The notes: generated by a model not told the origin, from the sequence alone. A stretch of 64,000 nucleotides of DNA from Delftia tsuruhatensis NBRC 16741 (GCF_001571325.1 NZ_BCTO01000012.1:1-64000), one strand, 5' to 3'; shown: positions 26,261 through 35,700, numbered from the stretch's first letter. Made by a program: numbers and translations.

Positions 26261-26302
26261 GCCCGCGGCTACAGTTTTCGTAGCGCGGGCTTTTGTTTTT
26301 TC
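26261..26302 (+). terminator. Terminator after rpmF
   Basis: Stem GCCCGCGGCTAC / GTAGCGCGGGC (one mismatch/bulge) with a 7-base loop, then TTTTGTTTTTT. It lies between rpmF and plsX, so plsX expression must rely on read-through or a separate start. Confidence 0.85.
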
Positions 26303-26353
26303 TGATGGTTGCTCCTATCTTTCCAGGCCTTGCAACAGGCTTGCCAGTCGCAC

Positions 26354-27394
26354 ATGATCACTTTGGCCGTTGACTGCATGGGGGGTGATCACGGCCCCCG
26401 CGTCACGCTTGCGGCGTGCCGCCAGTTCCTCGATTCCCACCCCGATGCCCGGCTGCTGCTGGTCGGCCAGCCCGATGCGCTGGCTGGCTTTGCGCATGAG
26501 CGCGCCAGTGTGGTGCCGGCCTCGGAAGTGGTCGGCATGGATGATCCGATCGAGATGGCGCTGCGCAGGAAGAAGGATTCCTCCATGCGCATCGCCATCC
26601 AGCAAGTCAAGGATGGCGCGGCTGCCGCTGCTGTGTCGGCTGGAAACACGGGTGCGCTGATGGCCATCTCGCGCTACCTGCTCAAGACACTCGATGGCAT
26701 TGATCGCCCTGCCATCGCGCCCCAGTTGCCCAATGCCAAGGGCGAGGCCACCACGGTGCTGGACCTGGGTGCCAATGTGGACTGCTCGGCCGAGCATCTG
26801 CTGCAGTTCGCCGTCATGGGCTCGGCCCTGGTGTCTGCCCTGAACAACGAAGAGGCGCCCTCGGTGGGTCTGCTCAACATTGGCGAGGAGCAGATCAAGG
26901 GCAGCGAGGTCATCAAGCGCGCTGGCGAACTGCTGCGCGCGGCCGGCAAGGCCGGTCATCTGAATTTCTACGGCAACGTCGAAGGCAACGACATCTTCAA
27001 GGGCACGACCCAGGTCGTGGTCTGTGATGGCTTTGTGGGCAACGTGGCTCTCAAGTCTTCCGAGGGGGTGGCGTCCATGATCTCCAATGCCCTCAAGCAG
27101 GAGTTCAAGCGCAACATCTTCACCAAAATGGCGGCCATCGTTGCCTATCCGGTGCTAACTGCTTTGATGAGGCGCGTGGATCATCGCCGCTACAACGGCG
27201 CGGCGCTGCTGGGCCTTCGCGGGCTGGTCTTCAAAAGCCATGGATCGGCCGATGCCTTGGCTTTCGAGCACGCGCTGAAGCGCGCGTATGATGCGGCCCG
27301 CAACAACCTGCTCGACCGTGTCCGTACCCGTATCTCCGCAGCCCTGCCTCTGTTGCTGGCTGCGCAGTCGGAATCGGGACCGTCGGCGCCCTAA
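26354..27394 (+). CDS. plsX: Phosphate acyltransferase PlsX
   Basis: A 346-residue acyl-ACP:phosphate transacylase that makes acyl-phosphate for PlsY, the first step of membrane phospholipid synthesis. Begins [14 protein letters not shown], the family signature, and has [17 protein letters not shown] and [13 protein letters not shown] at 26354 is chosen over the frame extension to 26309 on family grounds. fabH starts 5 bases after its stop, linking lipid and fatty-acid synthesis. Confidence 0.95.
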   Translation: MITLAVDCMGGDHGPRVTLAACRQFLDSHPDARLLLVGQPDALAGFAHERASVVPASEVVGMDDPIEMALRRKKDSSMRIAIQQVKDGAAAAAVSAGNTGALMAISRYLLKTLDGIDRPAIAPQLPNAKGEATTVLDLGANVDCSAEHLLQFAVMGSALVSALNNEEAPSVGLLNIGEEQIKGSEVIKRAGELLRAAGKAGHLNFYGNVEGNDIFKGTTQVVVCDGFVGNVALKSSEGVASMISNALKQEFKRNIFTKMAAIVAYPVLTALMRRVDHRRYNGAALLGLRGLVFKSHGSADALAFEHALKRAYDAARNNLLDRVRTRISAALPLLLAAQSESGPSAP

Positions 27395-27399
27395 TACAG

Positions 27400-28377
27400 A
27401 TGAGACGCTACGCACGCATCACCGGCACGGGCAGTTACCTGCCACCCCGCCGACTCACCAATCACGATCTGGCAGCCGAACTGGCCCAGCGCGGCATCGA
27501 GACCTCGGACGAGTGGATCGTCGAGCGCACCGGCATCCATGCCCGACACTTTGCCGCGCCAGAAGTGGCCAGCAGCGATCTGGCCTTGGAGGCATCGAAG
27601 AAGGCGCTGGAAGCCGCCGGCTGCCAGCCGCAGGATATCGATCTGATCATCGTCGCCACATCGACGCCGGACATGGTCTTCCCGTCCACGGCATGCATCC
27701 TGCAAAACAAGCTCGGCGCCAATGGCTGTGCGGCCTTTGATGTGCAAGCCGTATGCAGCGGCTTTGTCTACGCCCTCACCGTGGCCGACGCCATGATCCA
27801 GTCCGGCGCTGCGAGCCGCGCGCTGGTGGTGGGCTCCGAAGTATTCAGCCGCATCCTGGACTTCAACGACCGGACGACCTGCGTGCTGTTCGGTGACGGT
27901 GCCGGAGCCGTGGTGCTGGAGGCGTCCGAGCAGCCAGGCATTCTGGCTTCCGACCTGCATGCCGACGGCAAGCATGTCGGCATCCTGTGCGTGCCAGGCA
28001 ATGTCTCCGGTGGCCAGATCCTCGGTGATCCGCTGCTGAAGATGGATGGGCAGGCCGTGTTCAAGCTGGCGGTCGGCGTGCTGGAGAAGGCTGCTCGCGC
28101 CACGCTGGACAAGGCAGGGCTCACCGATGCCGACATCGACTGGCTGATCCCCCACCAGGCCAATATCCGCATCATGCAAAGCACGGCGCGCAAGCTCAAG
28201 CTGTCCATGGACAAGGTGGTGGTGACGGTGGACCAGCATGGCAACACGTCGGCTGCCTCGATCCCCCTGGCGCTGGACCACGGCGTGCGCAGTGGCCAGG
28301 TCAAGCCCGGTCAGACCGTGCTGCTGGAAGGTGTTGGCGGCGGCTTCACCTGGGGCGCGGTACTTCTCAAGATGTGA
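27400..28377 (+). CDS. fabH: 3-oxoacyl-ACP synthase III (FabH)
   Basis: A 325-residue KAS III that condenses acetyl-CoA with malonyl-ACP to start fatty-acid synthesis. The Cys-His-Asn triad is seen as Cys119 in V-Q-A-V-C-S-G-F, His in P-H-Q-A-N-I-R-I (about 252), and Asn in [10 protein letters not shown] (about 282). The C-terminal [10 protein letters not shown] is typical. Length and context fit the housekeeping enzyme. Confidence 0.97.
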   Translation: MRRYARITGTGSYLPPRRLTNHDLAAELAQRGIETSDEWIVERTGIHARHFAAPEVASSDLALEASKKALEAAGCQPQDIDLIIVATSTPDMVFPSTACILQNKLGANGCAAFDVQAVCSGFVYALTVADAMIQSGAASRALVVGSEVFSRILDFNDRTTCVLFGDGAGAVVLEASEQPGILASDLHADGKHVGILCVPGNVSGGQILGDPLLKMDGQAVFKLAVGVLEKAARATLDKAGLTDADIDWLIPHQANIRIMQSTARKLKLSMDKVVVTVDQHGNTSAASIPLALDHGVRSGQVKPGQTVLLEGVGGGFTWGAVLLKM

Positions 28378-28385
28378 TGCGGGAT

Positions 28386-28427
28386 GCCTGCCTGAGGGCA
28401 GGCGCCCATGGCGCGGCCTTTTTTTTT
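28386..28427 (+). terminator. Hairpins and T-run between fabH and fabD, possible attenuator
   Basis: Two adjacent hairpins, GCCTGCC-TGAG-GGCAGGC (28386-28403) and GCGCC-CAT-GGCGC (28402-28414), followed by GGCC and nine T residues ending just before the fabD start. It looks like a terminator but lies inside an operon of essential genes, so it is more likely partial or conditional. Confidence 0.55.
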
Positions 28428-28434
28428 GAAAATC

Positions 28435-29379
28435 ATGAAGAAGTTTGCATTCGTTTTTCCTGGTCAGGGTTCGCAATCGGTAGGCATGCTCGACGGATGG
28501 GGTGACCATCCCGTCGTGGCCCAGACCTTGGTCGAAGCCTCCGATGCCCTCGGCGAAAACATCGGCCAGCTGATCCAGCAGGGGCCGAAGGAAGCTCTGG
28601 CGCTCACCACCAATACCCAGCCTGTGATGCTGGTGGCCGGTGTGGCTGCCTGGCGCGTCTGGCAGGCCGAAGGCGGCGCGCTGCCCGACGTTGTGGCGGG
28701 CCACTCGCTGGGTGAGTACTCGGCCCTGGTCGCGTCAGGTGTGCTGACCCTGGCCCAGGCTGCGCCGCTGGTGCGGCTGCGCGCGGCTGCCATGCAGGAG
28801 GCCGTTCCCGTGGGAACCGGTGCCATGGCTGCCATCCTGGGGCTGGATGCCGACAAGGTGCGCGCAGGCTGCGCAGAAGTCACGGCGGCATTGGGTGGTG
28901 CGGAAGTCGTCGAGGCCGTGAATTTCAACGACCCCTCGCAGACCGTGATTGCCGGCAGCAAGGCGGCTGTCGAGAAGGCCTGCGAGGCCCTCAAGGCCGC
29001 AGGCGCCAAGCGCGCGCTGCCGCTGCCGGTGTCGGCGCCTTTCCATTCCAGCCTGATGAAGCCTGCGGCCGAAAAGCTCAAGGCGGCGCTGGCTGCCACC
29101 GTGCTGGCTGCACCGCGCATCCCAGTGCTCAACAACATCGATGTGACTGTGCAGCAGGATGCCGACGCCATTCGCGATGCGCTGTATCGCCAGGCCTTCG
29201 GCCCGGTGCGCTGGGTGGAATGCGTTCAGGCCATGAAGGCCCGCGGCGTCGTCCACCTCGTCGAGTGCGGTCCCGGCAAGGTGCTGATGGGCCTGACCAA
29301 GCGGATTGACGCGGACCTGACGGCCGCTGCCCTCTATGACCCGGCCACGCTGGCTGACGTGAAAGAATCCCTCGCATGA
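28435..29379 (+). CDS. fabD: Malonyl-CoA:ACP transacylase (FabD)
   Basis: A 314-residue transacylase that loads malonate on ACP. Begins M-K-K-F-A-F-V-F-P-G-Q-G-S-Q-S, with the nucleophile Ser in G-H-S-L-G-E-Y (about residue 92) and the catalytic His in P-F-H-S-S-L-M. ATG at 28435 is the family start; the frame extension to 28408 would begin inside the hairpin. fabG overlaps by ATGA. Confidence 0.96.
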   Translation: MKKFAFVFPGQGSQSVGMLDGWGDHPVVAQTLVEASDALGENIGQLIQQGPKEALALTTNTQPVMLVAGVAAWRVWQAEGGALPDVVAGHSLGEYSALVASGVLTLAQAAPLVRLRAAAMQEAVPVGTGAMAAILGLDADKVRAGCAEVTAALGGAEVVEAVNFNDPSQTVIAGSKAAVEKACEALKAAGAKRALPLPVSAPFHSSLMKPAAEKLKAALAATVLAAPRIPVLNNIDVTVQQDADAIRDALYRQAFGPVRWVECVQAMKARGVVHLVECGPGKVLMGLTKRIDADLTAAALYDPATLADVKESLA

Positions 29380-30122
29380 CTGACAACCAGAACAAGCCCC
29401 AGGTTGCCCTGGTGACGGGTGCCTCGCGCGGCATCGGTGCCGCCATTGCCCAGGAGCTGGCAGCACGCGGCTACCGCGTGATCGGCACGGCCACCACCGA
29501 TGGTGGTGCCGAGAAGATCAGCCAGGCCCTGTCGGCCCATGAAGGCTGCCGTGGCGTGAACCTCAATGTCACGGACGTGACCGCCGTCGATGCCCTGATC
29601 GACAGCATCGTCAAGAATGACGGTGGCCTGCATGTGCTGGTCAACAATGCCGGCATCACACGCGACACCCTGGCCATGCGCATGAAGGACGATGACTGGG
29701 ATGCGGTGATCGACACCAATCTCAAGGCGGTTTTCCGAGTCAGCCGTACGGCCATTCGGCCCATGATGAAGCAGCGCTTCGGACGCATCATCAACATCAC
29801 CAGCGTCGTTGGTGCCTCCGGAAACCCCGGTCAAGCCAACTATGCAGCTGCCAAGGCCGGCGTTGCCGGCATGACGCGTGCGCTGGCCCGTGAACTGGGC
29901 AGCCGCGGCATCACGGTCAATTGCGTGGCTCCGGGCTTCATCGCCACCGACATGACGGCGGAGCTGCCTGAAGAGCAGAAAAATGCCCTGAAATCGCAGA
30001 TCGCCATGGGTGATCTGGGCCAGCCCAGCGACATCGCCCATGCCGTGGCCTATCTCGCATCGGCGGGCGCAGGCTACGTCACCGGCCAGGAATTGCACGT
30101 CAACGGCGGCATGTACATGTAA
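29376..30122 (+). CDS. fabG: 3-oxoacyl-ACP reductase (FabG)
   Basis: A 248-residue short-chain dehydrogenase using NADPH for the first reduction step of each elongation cycle. Cofactor motif T-G-A-S-R-G-I-G (residues 14-21), N-N-A-G, catalytic Ser in I-T-S-V-V-G, Tyr and Lys in Y-A-A-A-K, and the FabG end G-Q-E-L-H-V-N-G-G-M-Y-M. Start overlaps the fabD stop (ATGA). Confidence 0.96.
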   Translation: MTDNQNKPQVALVTGASRGIGAAIAQELAARGYRVIGTATTDGGAEKISQALSAHEGCRGVNLNVTDVTAVDALIDSIVKNDGGLHVLVNNAGITRDTLAMRMKDDDWDAVIDTNLKAVFRVSRTAIRPMMKQRFGRIINITSVVGASGNPGQANYAAAKAGVAGMTRALARELGSRGITVNCVAPGFIATDMTAELPEEQKNALKSQIAMGDLGQPSDIAHAVAYLASAGAGYVTGQELHVNGGMYM

Positions 30123-30232
30123 GCGCTGCGGCGGCTGCGGGCAGATCCCTGCCAGAAGCCGCCGTTGCTTGCAACCGAAGAGGCCGTTTCCTCGCGACGG
30201 CCGGCTGAAGAGGGCGTAAGGTCCGAAACGGC

Positions 30233-30511
<279 letters not shown>

Positions 30512-30550
30512 CAGGGCCCTGACCCGAGCGATCAGCAGAAGGTTTTACGC

Positions 30551-31795
30551 ATGAGCCGTCGTCGCGTTGTCGTGACCGGCCTGGGTTGCATCTCCCCCGT
30601 GGGTAACACGGCGGGCGACGCCTGGGCCAATCTTTTGGCCGGCCAGTCCGGCATTGACCTCATCACCAAGTTCGATGCCTCGAACTTTGCCTGCAAGATT
30701 GCGGGCGAGGTCAAGGGATTCGATGTGGAGTCGTACATGAGCGCCAAGGATGCGCGCTCCATGGACACCTTCATCCATTACGGCATCGCTGCTGCGGCGC
30801 AAGCCGTGCAGGACTCAGGTCTGCCCACGGGCGAGGCCTTGTCGGATGATCTGGCTACGCGCATCGGCTGTGTGATCGGTTCGGGCATCGGCGGCTTGCC
30901 GCTGATCGAGAACACCCACGCAGAACTGGCTGCGCGCGGACCGCGCCGCATCACGCCGTTCTTCGTGCCTGCCTCCATCATCAACATGGTGGCTGGCCAT
31001 GTGTCCATGCGGTTTGGCTTCAAGGGGCCGAATCTCGCCGTGGTGACTGCCTGCACGACCGGGCTGCACTGCATAGGCGAAGCAGGGCGCATGATCGAAT
31101 ACGGCGATGCCGATGTGGTGGTGGCTGGTGGCACGGAAGCCACGGTCTCCCCGCTGGGCGTCGGCGGCTTTGCCGCCATGCGCGCACTGTCCACGCGCAA
31201 TGATGATCCCAAGGCCGCCTCGCGTCCCTGGGACAAGGACCGCGACGGCTTTGTGCTGGGCGAAGGTGCAGGCGTGCTGGTGCTGGAAGAGTACGAGCAT
31301 GCCAAGGCCCGCGGTGCCAAGATCTATGCTGAACTGTGCGGCTACGGCATGAGTGCCGATGCCGGCCACATGACGGCGCCCAACATGGACGGCCCGCGCC
31401 GCGCCATGCTGTCAGCTCTGCGCAACGCCGGCATCAACGCCGACCAGATCGACTATCTGAATGCGCACGGCACATCCACGCCGCTGGGCGACCTCAACGA
31501 GACCAATGCCATCAAGGCGGCTCTGGGCGATCACGCCAAGAAAATCGTTGTCAGCTCGACCAAGTCCATGACCGGTCACCTGCTGGGTGGCGCTGGCGGC
31601 ATCGAGAGCGTCTTCACCGTGCTGGCATTGCACGAGCAGAAGATTCCCCCGACCATCAATCTGGACAACCAGGATCCCGAGTGCGATCTCGACTACTGCG
31701 CCAACACGGCACGGGATGCGAAGATCGAAGTGGCAGTGAAAAACAACTTCGGGTTCGGCGGCACCAACGGAACGCTGGTGTTCAAGCGAATCTGA
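30551..31795 (+). CDS. fabF: 3-oxoacyl-ACP synthase II (FabF)
   Basis: A 414-residue elongating condensing enzyme. Cys-His-His triad: Cys in V-T-A-C-T-T-G-L-H (about 165), His in [11 protein letters not shown] (about 305), His in [11 protein letters not shown] (about 342). It starts 39 bases after acpP, and a strong terminator ends this fab block. Confidence 0.97.
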   Translation: MSRRRVVVTGLGCISPVGNTAGDAWANLLAGQSGIDLITKFDASNFACKIAGEVKGFDVESYMSAKDARSMDTFIHYGIAAAAQAVQDSGLPTGEALSDDLATRIGCVIGSGIGGLPLIENTHAELAARGPRRITPFFVPASIINMVAGHVSMRFGFKGPNLAVVTACTTGLHCIGEAGRMIEYGDADVVVAGGTEATVSPLGVGGFAAMRALSTRNDDPKAASRPWDKDRDGFVLGEGAGVLVLEEYEHAKARGAKIYAELCGYGMSADAGHMTAPNMDGPRRAMLSALRNAGINADQIDYLNAHGTSTPLGDLNETNAIKAALGDHAKKIVVSSTKSMTGHLLGGAGGIESVFTVLALHEQKIPPTINLDNQDPECDLDYCANTARDAKIEVAVKNNFGFGGTNGTLVFKRI

Positions 31796-31812
31796 GGCCT
31801 GCACGCCTCACC

Positions 31813-31850
31813 ATGAAAAGCCCGCCCCGCAAGGGAGCGGGCTTTTTTAT
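31813..31850 (+). terminator. Terminator after fabF
   Basis: Stem AAGCCCGC / GCGGGCTT with a GC-rich inner loop, preceded by A residues and followed by TTTTTT, 20 bases after the fabF stop. Confidence 0.85.
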
Positions 31851-31889
31851 TTCTCCCATGGGTCAGGGCGCGTCCGGCAGGGGTGGAAC

Positions 31890-31904
31890 GCATGTCAGAC
31901 ATGC
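31890..31904. promoter_or_regulatory. Perfect 15-bp palindrome upstream of the orphan membrane gene and rpoE
   Basis: GCATGTC-A-GACATGC, 7-bp arms around one base, 23 bases before the ATG at 31928. Size and symmetry match a dimeric repressor site. No regulator can be named from sequence. Confidence 0.4.
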
Positions 31905-31927
31905 TGCGGTTTTGCGACACTGCAGGC

Positions 31928-32401
31928 ATGACGTCACGCCATGCCCCGCCCGCAGTCCGCCATCCGCTGAATCCACCGCGTGGGTCGGTCGCATGCCTGT
32001 GCGCGCTTTGGCTGCTGGCGGCCATGCTTTTGCTGGCGTGGGCGCTTGATCTTCAGTCCGGATGGGGGCCTGCCGTCGTGGCTGTCACGGGTTCTCTGGT
32101 TGCAGCTTCAGGCATGTGGCATGGATGGCGCGCCCTGGGCAGAGGCTTTGTTGCATGGGATGGCGCGCAGTGGTGGCTTGGTGAGGCAGCCGCTGCCCAC
32201 GATGCGCAGCCGGTGCTGCTGCAGGTGCGCGCTGACGGTGGTCAATGGCTATGGGCGCAGGCCAGACCCGTTACGACGGGGTCTTTGCGCTGGCGAAGCT
32301 CCCGCTGGCTGCTGCTGTCTTACAGGCAGAGTCCTGAAACCTGGGGTGATTTGCGGCGTGCTGTATATTTCCCGCCCAGACCTACAGAACGCGCGCAGTG
32401 A
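31928..32401 (+). CDS. Conserved hypothetical membrane protein upstream of rpoE
   Basis: A 157-residue protein with two hydrophobic helices (about residues 20-42 and 46-66), then a Trp-rich soluble part (W-D-G-A-Q-W-W-L-G... W-L-W-A-Q... W-R-S-S-R-W-L-L-L-S-Y). I recognise no domain for certain; layout recalls small YgfX-like proteins, which have two membrane helices followed by a short beta domain. It overlaps the GTG alternative start of rpoE, so it is the first gene of the rpoE-rseA transcript. The start at 31928 is chosen over 31883 because the longer frame would cover the palindrome. Confidence 0.65.
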   Translation: MTSRHAPPAVRHPLNPPRGSVACLCALWLLAAMLLLAWALDLQSGWGPAVVAVTGSLVAASGMWHGWRALGRGFVAWDGAQWWLGEAAAAHDAQPVLLQVRADGGQWLWAQARPVTTGSLRWRSSRWLLLSYRQSPETWGDLRRAVYFPPRPTERAQ

Positions 32402-32439
32402 CTGCGCCAGGGCCGCCACGGCCCGTCTTCACCGATTTC

Positions 32440-33069
32440 ATGACGCCTCCCGAATTCCCGCCTTCTTCTGCCGACAGCGACCTGGCTCTGGTCGAGCGCA
32501 CCAACGCAGGAGACATGCGGGCCTTCGAGCTGCTGGTCATCAAGTACCAGCGCCGCATCGAGCGCCTCATTGGCCGCATGGTGCGCGACGTGGACCTGGT
32601 GCCTGACATTGCGCAGGAAACCTTCATCCGGGCCTATCGGGCGCTGCACCAGTTCCGGGGTGATGCCCAGTTCTACACCTGGCTGTATCGCATCGCCGTG
32701 AATACCGCCAAGAAGGCGCTGCTGGACATGAAGCGCTCGCCGCTGATCACCGAAAGCGCGTTACACAACGGGGATGACGATGATGAAACTTCCCGGCTCA
32801 GCCAGGAACTAACCACCGAAGAAACACCCGAAACGATCCTGGCGGCCCAGGAAATTGCCCAGGCAGTCAACGCCGCCATGGAGGCCTTGCCCGAAGATCT
32901 CCGTCAAGCCGTCACGTTGCGGGAAATCGAAGGCCTGAGCTACGAGGAAATCTCGAACGCCATGGGTTGTCCCATAGGCACCGTGCGTTCACGCATCTTC
33001 CGTGCACGCGAAGCGATTTCAGCGAGAGTCAAGCCTTTGCTGGAGCGCCAGTCTGGCAAGCGGTGGTAG
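32440..33069 (+). CDS. rpoE: RNA polymerase sigma factor RpoE (ECF)
   Basis: A 209-residue ECF sigma factor. Region 2 (D-x-A-F-E-L-L-V-I-K-Y-Q-R-R-I... D-I-A-Q-E-T-F-I-R-A-Y-R-A-L... F-Y-T-W-L-Y-R-I-A-V-N) and region 4 (L-R-E-I-E-G-L-S-Y-E-E-I-S-N-A-M-G-C-P-I-G-T-V-R-S-R-I-F-R-A-R) are complete. It directs the envelope-stress response and is held by RseA, encoded next. ATG at 32440 is preferred; GTG at 32398, overlapping the previous stop, would add 14 residues. Confidence 0.94.
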   Translation: MTPPEFPPSSADSDLALVERTNAGDMRAFELLVIKYQRRIERLIGRMVRDVDLVPDIAQETFIRAYRALHQFRGDAQFYTWLYRIAVNTAKKALLDMKRSPLITESALHNGDDDDETSRLSQELTTEETPETILAAQEIAQAVNAAMEALPEDLRQAVTLREIEGLSYEEISNAMGCPIGTVRSRIFRAREAISARVKPLLERQSGKRW

Positions 33070-33142
33070 CAACGGGTGATGGCCATCGGGTGGCGCATTT
33101 TTTGGGTACAGGGTCTCAGAGCAGACAGGCAGGTGATTGATC

Positions 33143-33856
33143 ATGAATGACGATCTGACGAAGCGCGAACAATTGTCGGCATTGGCTGATGGCGAACTCT
33201 CTGCCGCGGAGCTGCAGGCCGCGCTGGCCTATGCGCAAAGCGATGCAGGCCAGCAGGAATGGCGCATGTACCACCTGGTGGGCGATGTGCTGCGCTCCCC
33301 TGAGCTGGCGCACCACAGCCGGCACGATCTGCTTTCCGGAATCCGCTCCCAGTTGGCCAACGAGCCGCGCCGCCCCCTGGTTCCCGTCGCCGCAGACGAG
33401 CTGGAGCAGGTCGCGCGCCCGGCGCACGGCAGGGCCGTCGTCAATGGCGCGCCGCTGCACGATGCAGCCAATGCGTCGGTATTCCGCTGGAAGATGGCTG
33501 CGGGTTTTGCTTCCGTGGCGGCCGTGGCTGCCATTGGCTGGAGCGTGATGCTCGGCGCGCCTGCAGGCCCCGGCGCGGCGCCGGGCCGGGCATTGGCCGC
33601 CCTTGAAACGGGGGCGCCTGCAGCGGCTGCTGTCGCTGGAAATGCCCAGGACTTCCCTCTCGGAGATACGGCCCAATCCTCTTCGGTGGTGGCTGTGGCA
33701 GGCCCTTACGGCCAAAGCGTCATGCTGCGTGATCCGCGCCTGGATGCGCTGCTGGCCTCCCATCCGCAATACAGTGGTCCGGCCACGTTGCAGATGCCGG
33801 CCAGCTTCCTGCGCAATGCCAACTTCGCCTCGGCACCGCGCGCGAACCAGCGCTGA
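33143..33856 (+). CDS. rseA: Anti-sigma-E factor RseA-like
   Basis: A 237-residue protein with the RseA N-terminal domain: L-S-A-L-A-D-G-E-L-S (about residues 11-20), then W-R-M-Y-H-L-V-G-D-V-L-R, which clamps sigma-E. One membrane helix at about residues 115-135 (A-G-F-A-S-V-A-A-V-A-A-I-G-W), then a periplasmic part where DegS/RseP-type cleavage would take place. The order rpoE-rseA-mucD is the usual signalling cassette, though an rseB gene is not present between them here. A ribosome binding site AGGTGA precedes ATG 33143. Confidence 0.85.
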   Translation: MNDDLTKREQLSALADGELSAAELQAALAYAQSDAGQQEWRMYHLVGDVLRSPELAHHSRHDLLSGIRSQLANEPRRPLVPVAADELEQVARPAHGRAVVNGAPLHDAANASVFRWKMAAGFASVAAVAAIGWSVMLGAPAGPGAAPGRALAALETGAPAAAAVAGNAQDFPLGDTAQSSSVVAVAGPYGQSVMLRDPRLDALLASHPQYSGPATLQMPASFLRNANFASAPRANQR

Positions 33857-33861
33857 ATCCC

Positions 33862-33892
33862 GCAGGAGAGCATGGCTCTCCTGCCTTCTTTT
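33862..33892 (+). terminator. Hairpin after rseA, likely terminator
   Basis: Perfect 10-bp stem GCAGGAGAGC / GCTCTCCTGC with a 3-base loop right after the rseA stop, followed by CTTCTTTT. It suggests that mucD needs its own promoter. Confidence 0.75.
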
Positions 33893-33936
33893 GCACCCGC
33901 GTCCAGCCGTTCGGCATTGAAATGGACGCGGGTGCA
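33892..33936. repeat. Long inverted repeat between rseA and mucD
   Basis: Perfect 14-bp arms TGCACCCGCGTCCA / TGGACGCGGGTGCA separated by 17 bases that hold a smaller GCCG-TT-CGGC hairpin. No T-run follows, so it is not a plain terminator. It lies between the rseA terminator and the sigma-E-like promoter. Confidence 0.75.
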
Positions 33937-33989
33937 GTCATTTGTGGCCCATGCACGGCGGTTCGCGCCGCATGCATGCTGCCGATTCG

Positions 33990-34018
33990 GGAACTAACAG
34001 CGTCTTTCAGGCTTCTGA
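33990..34018 (+). promoter_or_regulatory. Sigma-E-like promoter for mucD
   Basis: GGAACTA, 17 bases, TCTGA. The sigma-E consensus is GGAACTT, 15-17 bases, TCTGA/TCNAA. It lies about 140 bases before the mucD start, downstream of the rseA terminator, which makes sense for a gene under the neighbouring sigma factor. Confidence 0.55.
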
Positions 34019-34161
34019 GCCATCGTCTGGCCGGTGCATGCCGGGACTGCGCCAGAATGTGGCGTTCGTCCGAGATGCAAGTCGGCACCGCGTATCTGAA
34101 CAGGCCGCCCGTGCGCAATGGGAACGGGGGCAACACAATGATTGAGAAGGAAAGGATCACC

Positions 34162-35631
34162 ATGACCACAGTTCGATGGAAGACGCTGCAGTCCTGCACA
34201 CTGGCAGGCGTTCTGGCGCTGGCTGCTGGCAGCGCCTCAATGCTGGTGCCGGTGAGTGCCGCTCATGCGCAAAGCGGTGCCGTGGTGCGGGGTCTGCCGG
34301 ACTTCACCGACCTGGTCGAGCAGGTAGGGCCTTCCGTGGTCAACATCCGCACGTTGGAGAAGGCGTCGGCCAACTCTGCCGAGGCGCTGGGCATGGATGA
34401 GGACATGCTCGAGTTCTTCCGCCGCTTCGGCCTGCCCGTGCCCAATGTGCCGCGCCAACGCCCCCAGCCGCGTTCACAGCCTGACGAGGAACAGCCGCGT
34501 GGCGTGGGGTCGGGCTTCATCCTGACGGCGGACGGCTTTGTGATGACCAATGCCCACGTGGTCGAAGGCGCTGACGAGGTCATCGTCACGCTGACCGACA
34601 AGCGTGAGTTCAAGGCCAAGATCGTGGGCAGCGACAAGCGCACCGACGTGGCCGTGGTCAAGATCGATGCCACCGGACTGCCCGCCGTGAAGATCGGCGA
34701 CGTGAACCGTCTCAAGGTCGGTGAGTGGGTGATGGCCATCGGATCGCCCTTCGGCCTCGACAACTCGGTCACCGCAGGCATCGTCAGCGCCAAGCAGCGC
34801 GACACGGGAGACTATCTGCCCTTCATCCAGACCGATGTGGCCATCAATCCCGGCAACTCGGGCGGCCCGTTGCTGAACATGCGCGGCGAGGTCGTGGGCA
34901 TCAACAGCCAGATCTATTCGCGTTCCGGCGGTTTCATGGGGATCAGCTTCGCGATTCCGATCGACGAGGCCGTGCGCGTCAGCGACCAGCTGCGCGCCAC
35001 CGGCAAGGTCACGCGAGGGCGCATCGGCGTGCAAATCGGGCAGGTCACCAAGGACATTGCCGAATCCATCGGCCTGGGCAAGGCTCAGGGTGCGCTGGTC
35101 TCTGCCGTGGAACCCGATTCCCCAGCCGCCAAGGCCGGCGTCGAGGCGGGTGACGTGATCATCAAGTTCGATGGGAAGGCCATTGAGAAGGTCGCCGACC
35201 TGCCGCGTCTGGTGGGCAATACCAAGCCCGGAACGCGCAGCACCATCACGGTATTCCGCCGCGGAGCCGCCAAGGATCTGACCATGGTGATCGCCGAAGT
35301 CGAGCCCGATGGCGCTCCCCAGGCAAAGGCTGCAGGCAAGGGCAGCACCCTGGTCTCCCAGTCGCTGGGCCTGACGCTGGCCGAACTCACGGATGCCCAG
35401 AAAAGGGAATTGGGCATCAAGGGCGGTGTCCGCGTGACGGCCGCTGTCGAGGCGGCAGCACGCGCAGGCCTGCGCGAAGGTGATGTGATCCTGCAACTGG
35501 CCAATGTCGAGATCACGGGGCTCAAGAGCTTCGAGGCCACGCTGGCCAAGGTGGACAAGAGCAAGCCGGTGAACCTTCTGGTGCGCCGCGGCGAATGGGC
35601 TCAGTACGTGCTCATCCGTCCTGCCCGCTGA
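34162..35631 (+). CDS. mucD: Periplasmic serine protease/chaperone MucD (DegP/HtrA family)
   Basis: A 489-residue periplasmic protease. Signal peptide about residues 1-36 (ending A-H-A-Q-S). Trypsin-like triad: His132 (N-A-H-V-V-E-G), Asp162 (R-T-D-V-A-V-V-K), Ser233 (P-G-N-S-G-G-P-L). Two PDZ domains follow (about 285-375 and 395-480). It removes misfolded envelope proteins and is a classic sigma-E target. ATG at 34162 is supported by AAGGA 5 bases upstream and by the signal peptide; the open frame extends to 33922 through the hairpin and promoter and is not used. Confidence 0.95.
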   Translation: MTTVRWKTLQSCTLAGVLALAAGSASMLVPVSAAHAQSGAVVRGLPDFTDLVEQVGPSVVNIRTLEKASANSAEALGMDEDMLEFFRRFGLPVPNVPRQRPQPRSQPDEEQPRGVGSGFILTADGFVMTNAHVVEGADEVIVTLTDKREFKAKIVGSDKRTDVAVVKIDATGLPAVKIGDVNRLKVGEWVMAIGSPFGLDNSVTAGIVSAKQRDTGDYLPFIQTDVAINPGNSGGPLLNMRGEVVGINSQIYSRSGGFMGISFAIPIDEAVRVSDQLRATGKVTRGRIGVQIGQVTKDIAESIGLGKAQGALVSAVEPDSPAAKAGVEAGDVIIKFDGKAIEKVADLPRLVGNTKPGTRSTITVFRRGAAKDLTMVIAEVEPDGAPQAKAAGKGSTLVSQSLGLTLAELTDAQKRELGIKGGVRVTAAVEAAARAGLREGDVILQLANVEITGLKSFEATLAKVDKSKPVNLLVRRGEWAQYVLIRPAR

Positions 35632-35700
35632 GGGGCTGGGGCAGGTCGGTTTTTCGGGGTCCTGGGGAATACCCTCGGAATCCGGACCAAGGCCTGCCCA

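Noticed and set aside
33922-34161. 80-residue N-terminal extension of MucD
   Set aside because: It would run through the hairpin and sigma-E-like promoter and bury the signal peptide; the start at 34162 has a good ribosome binding site.
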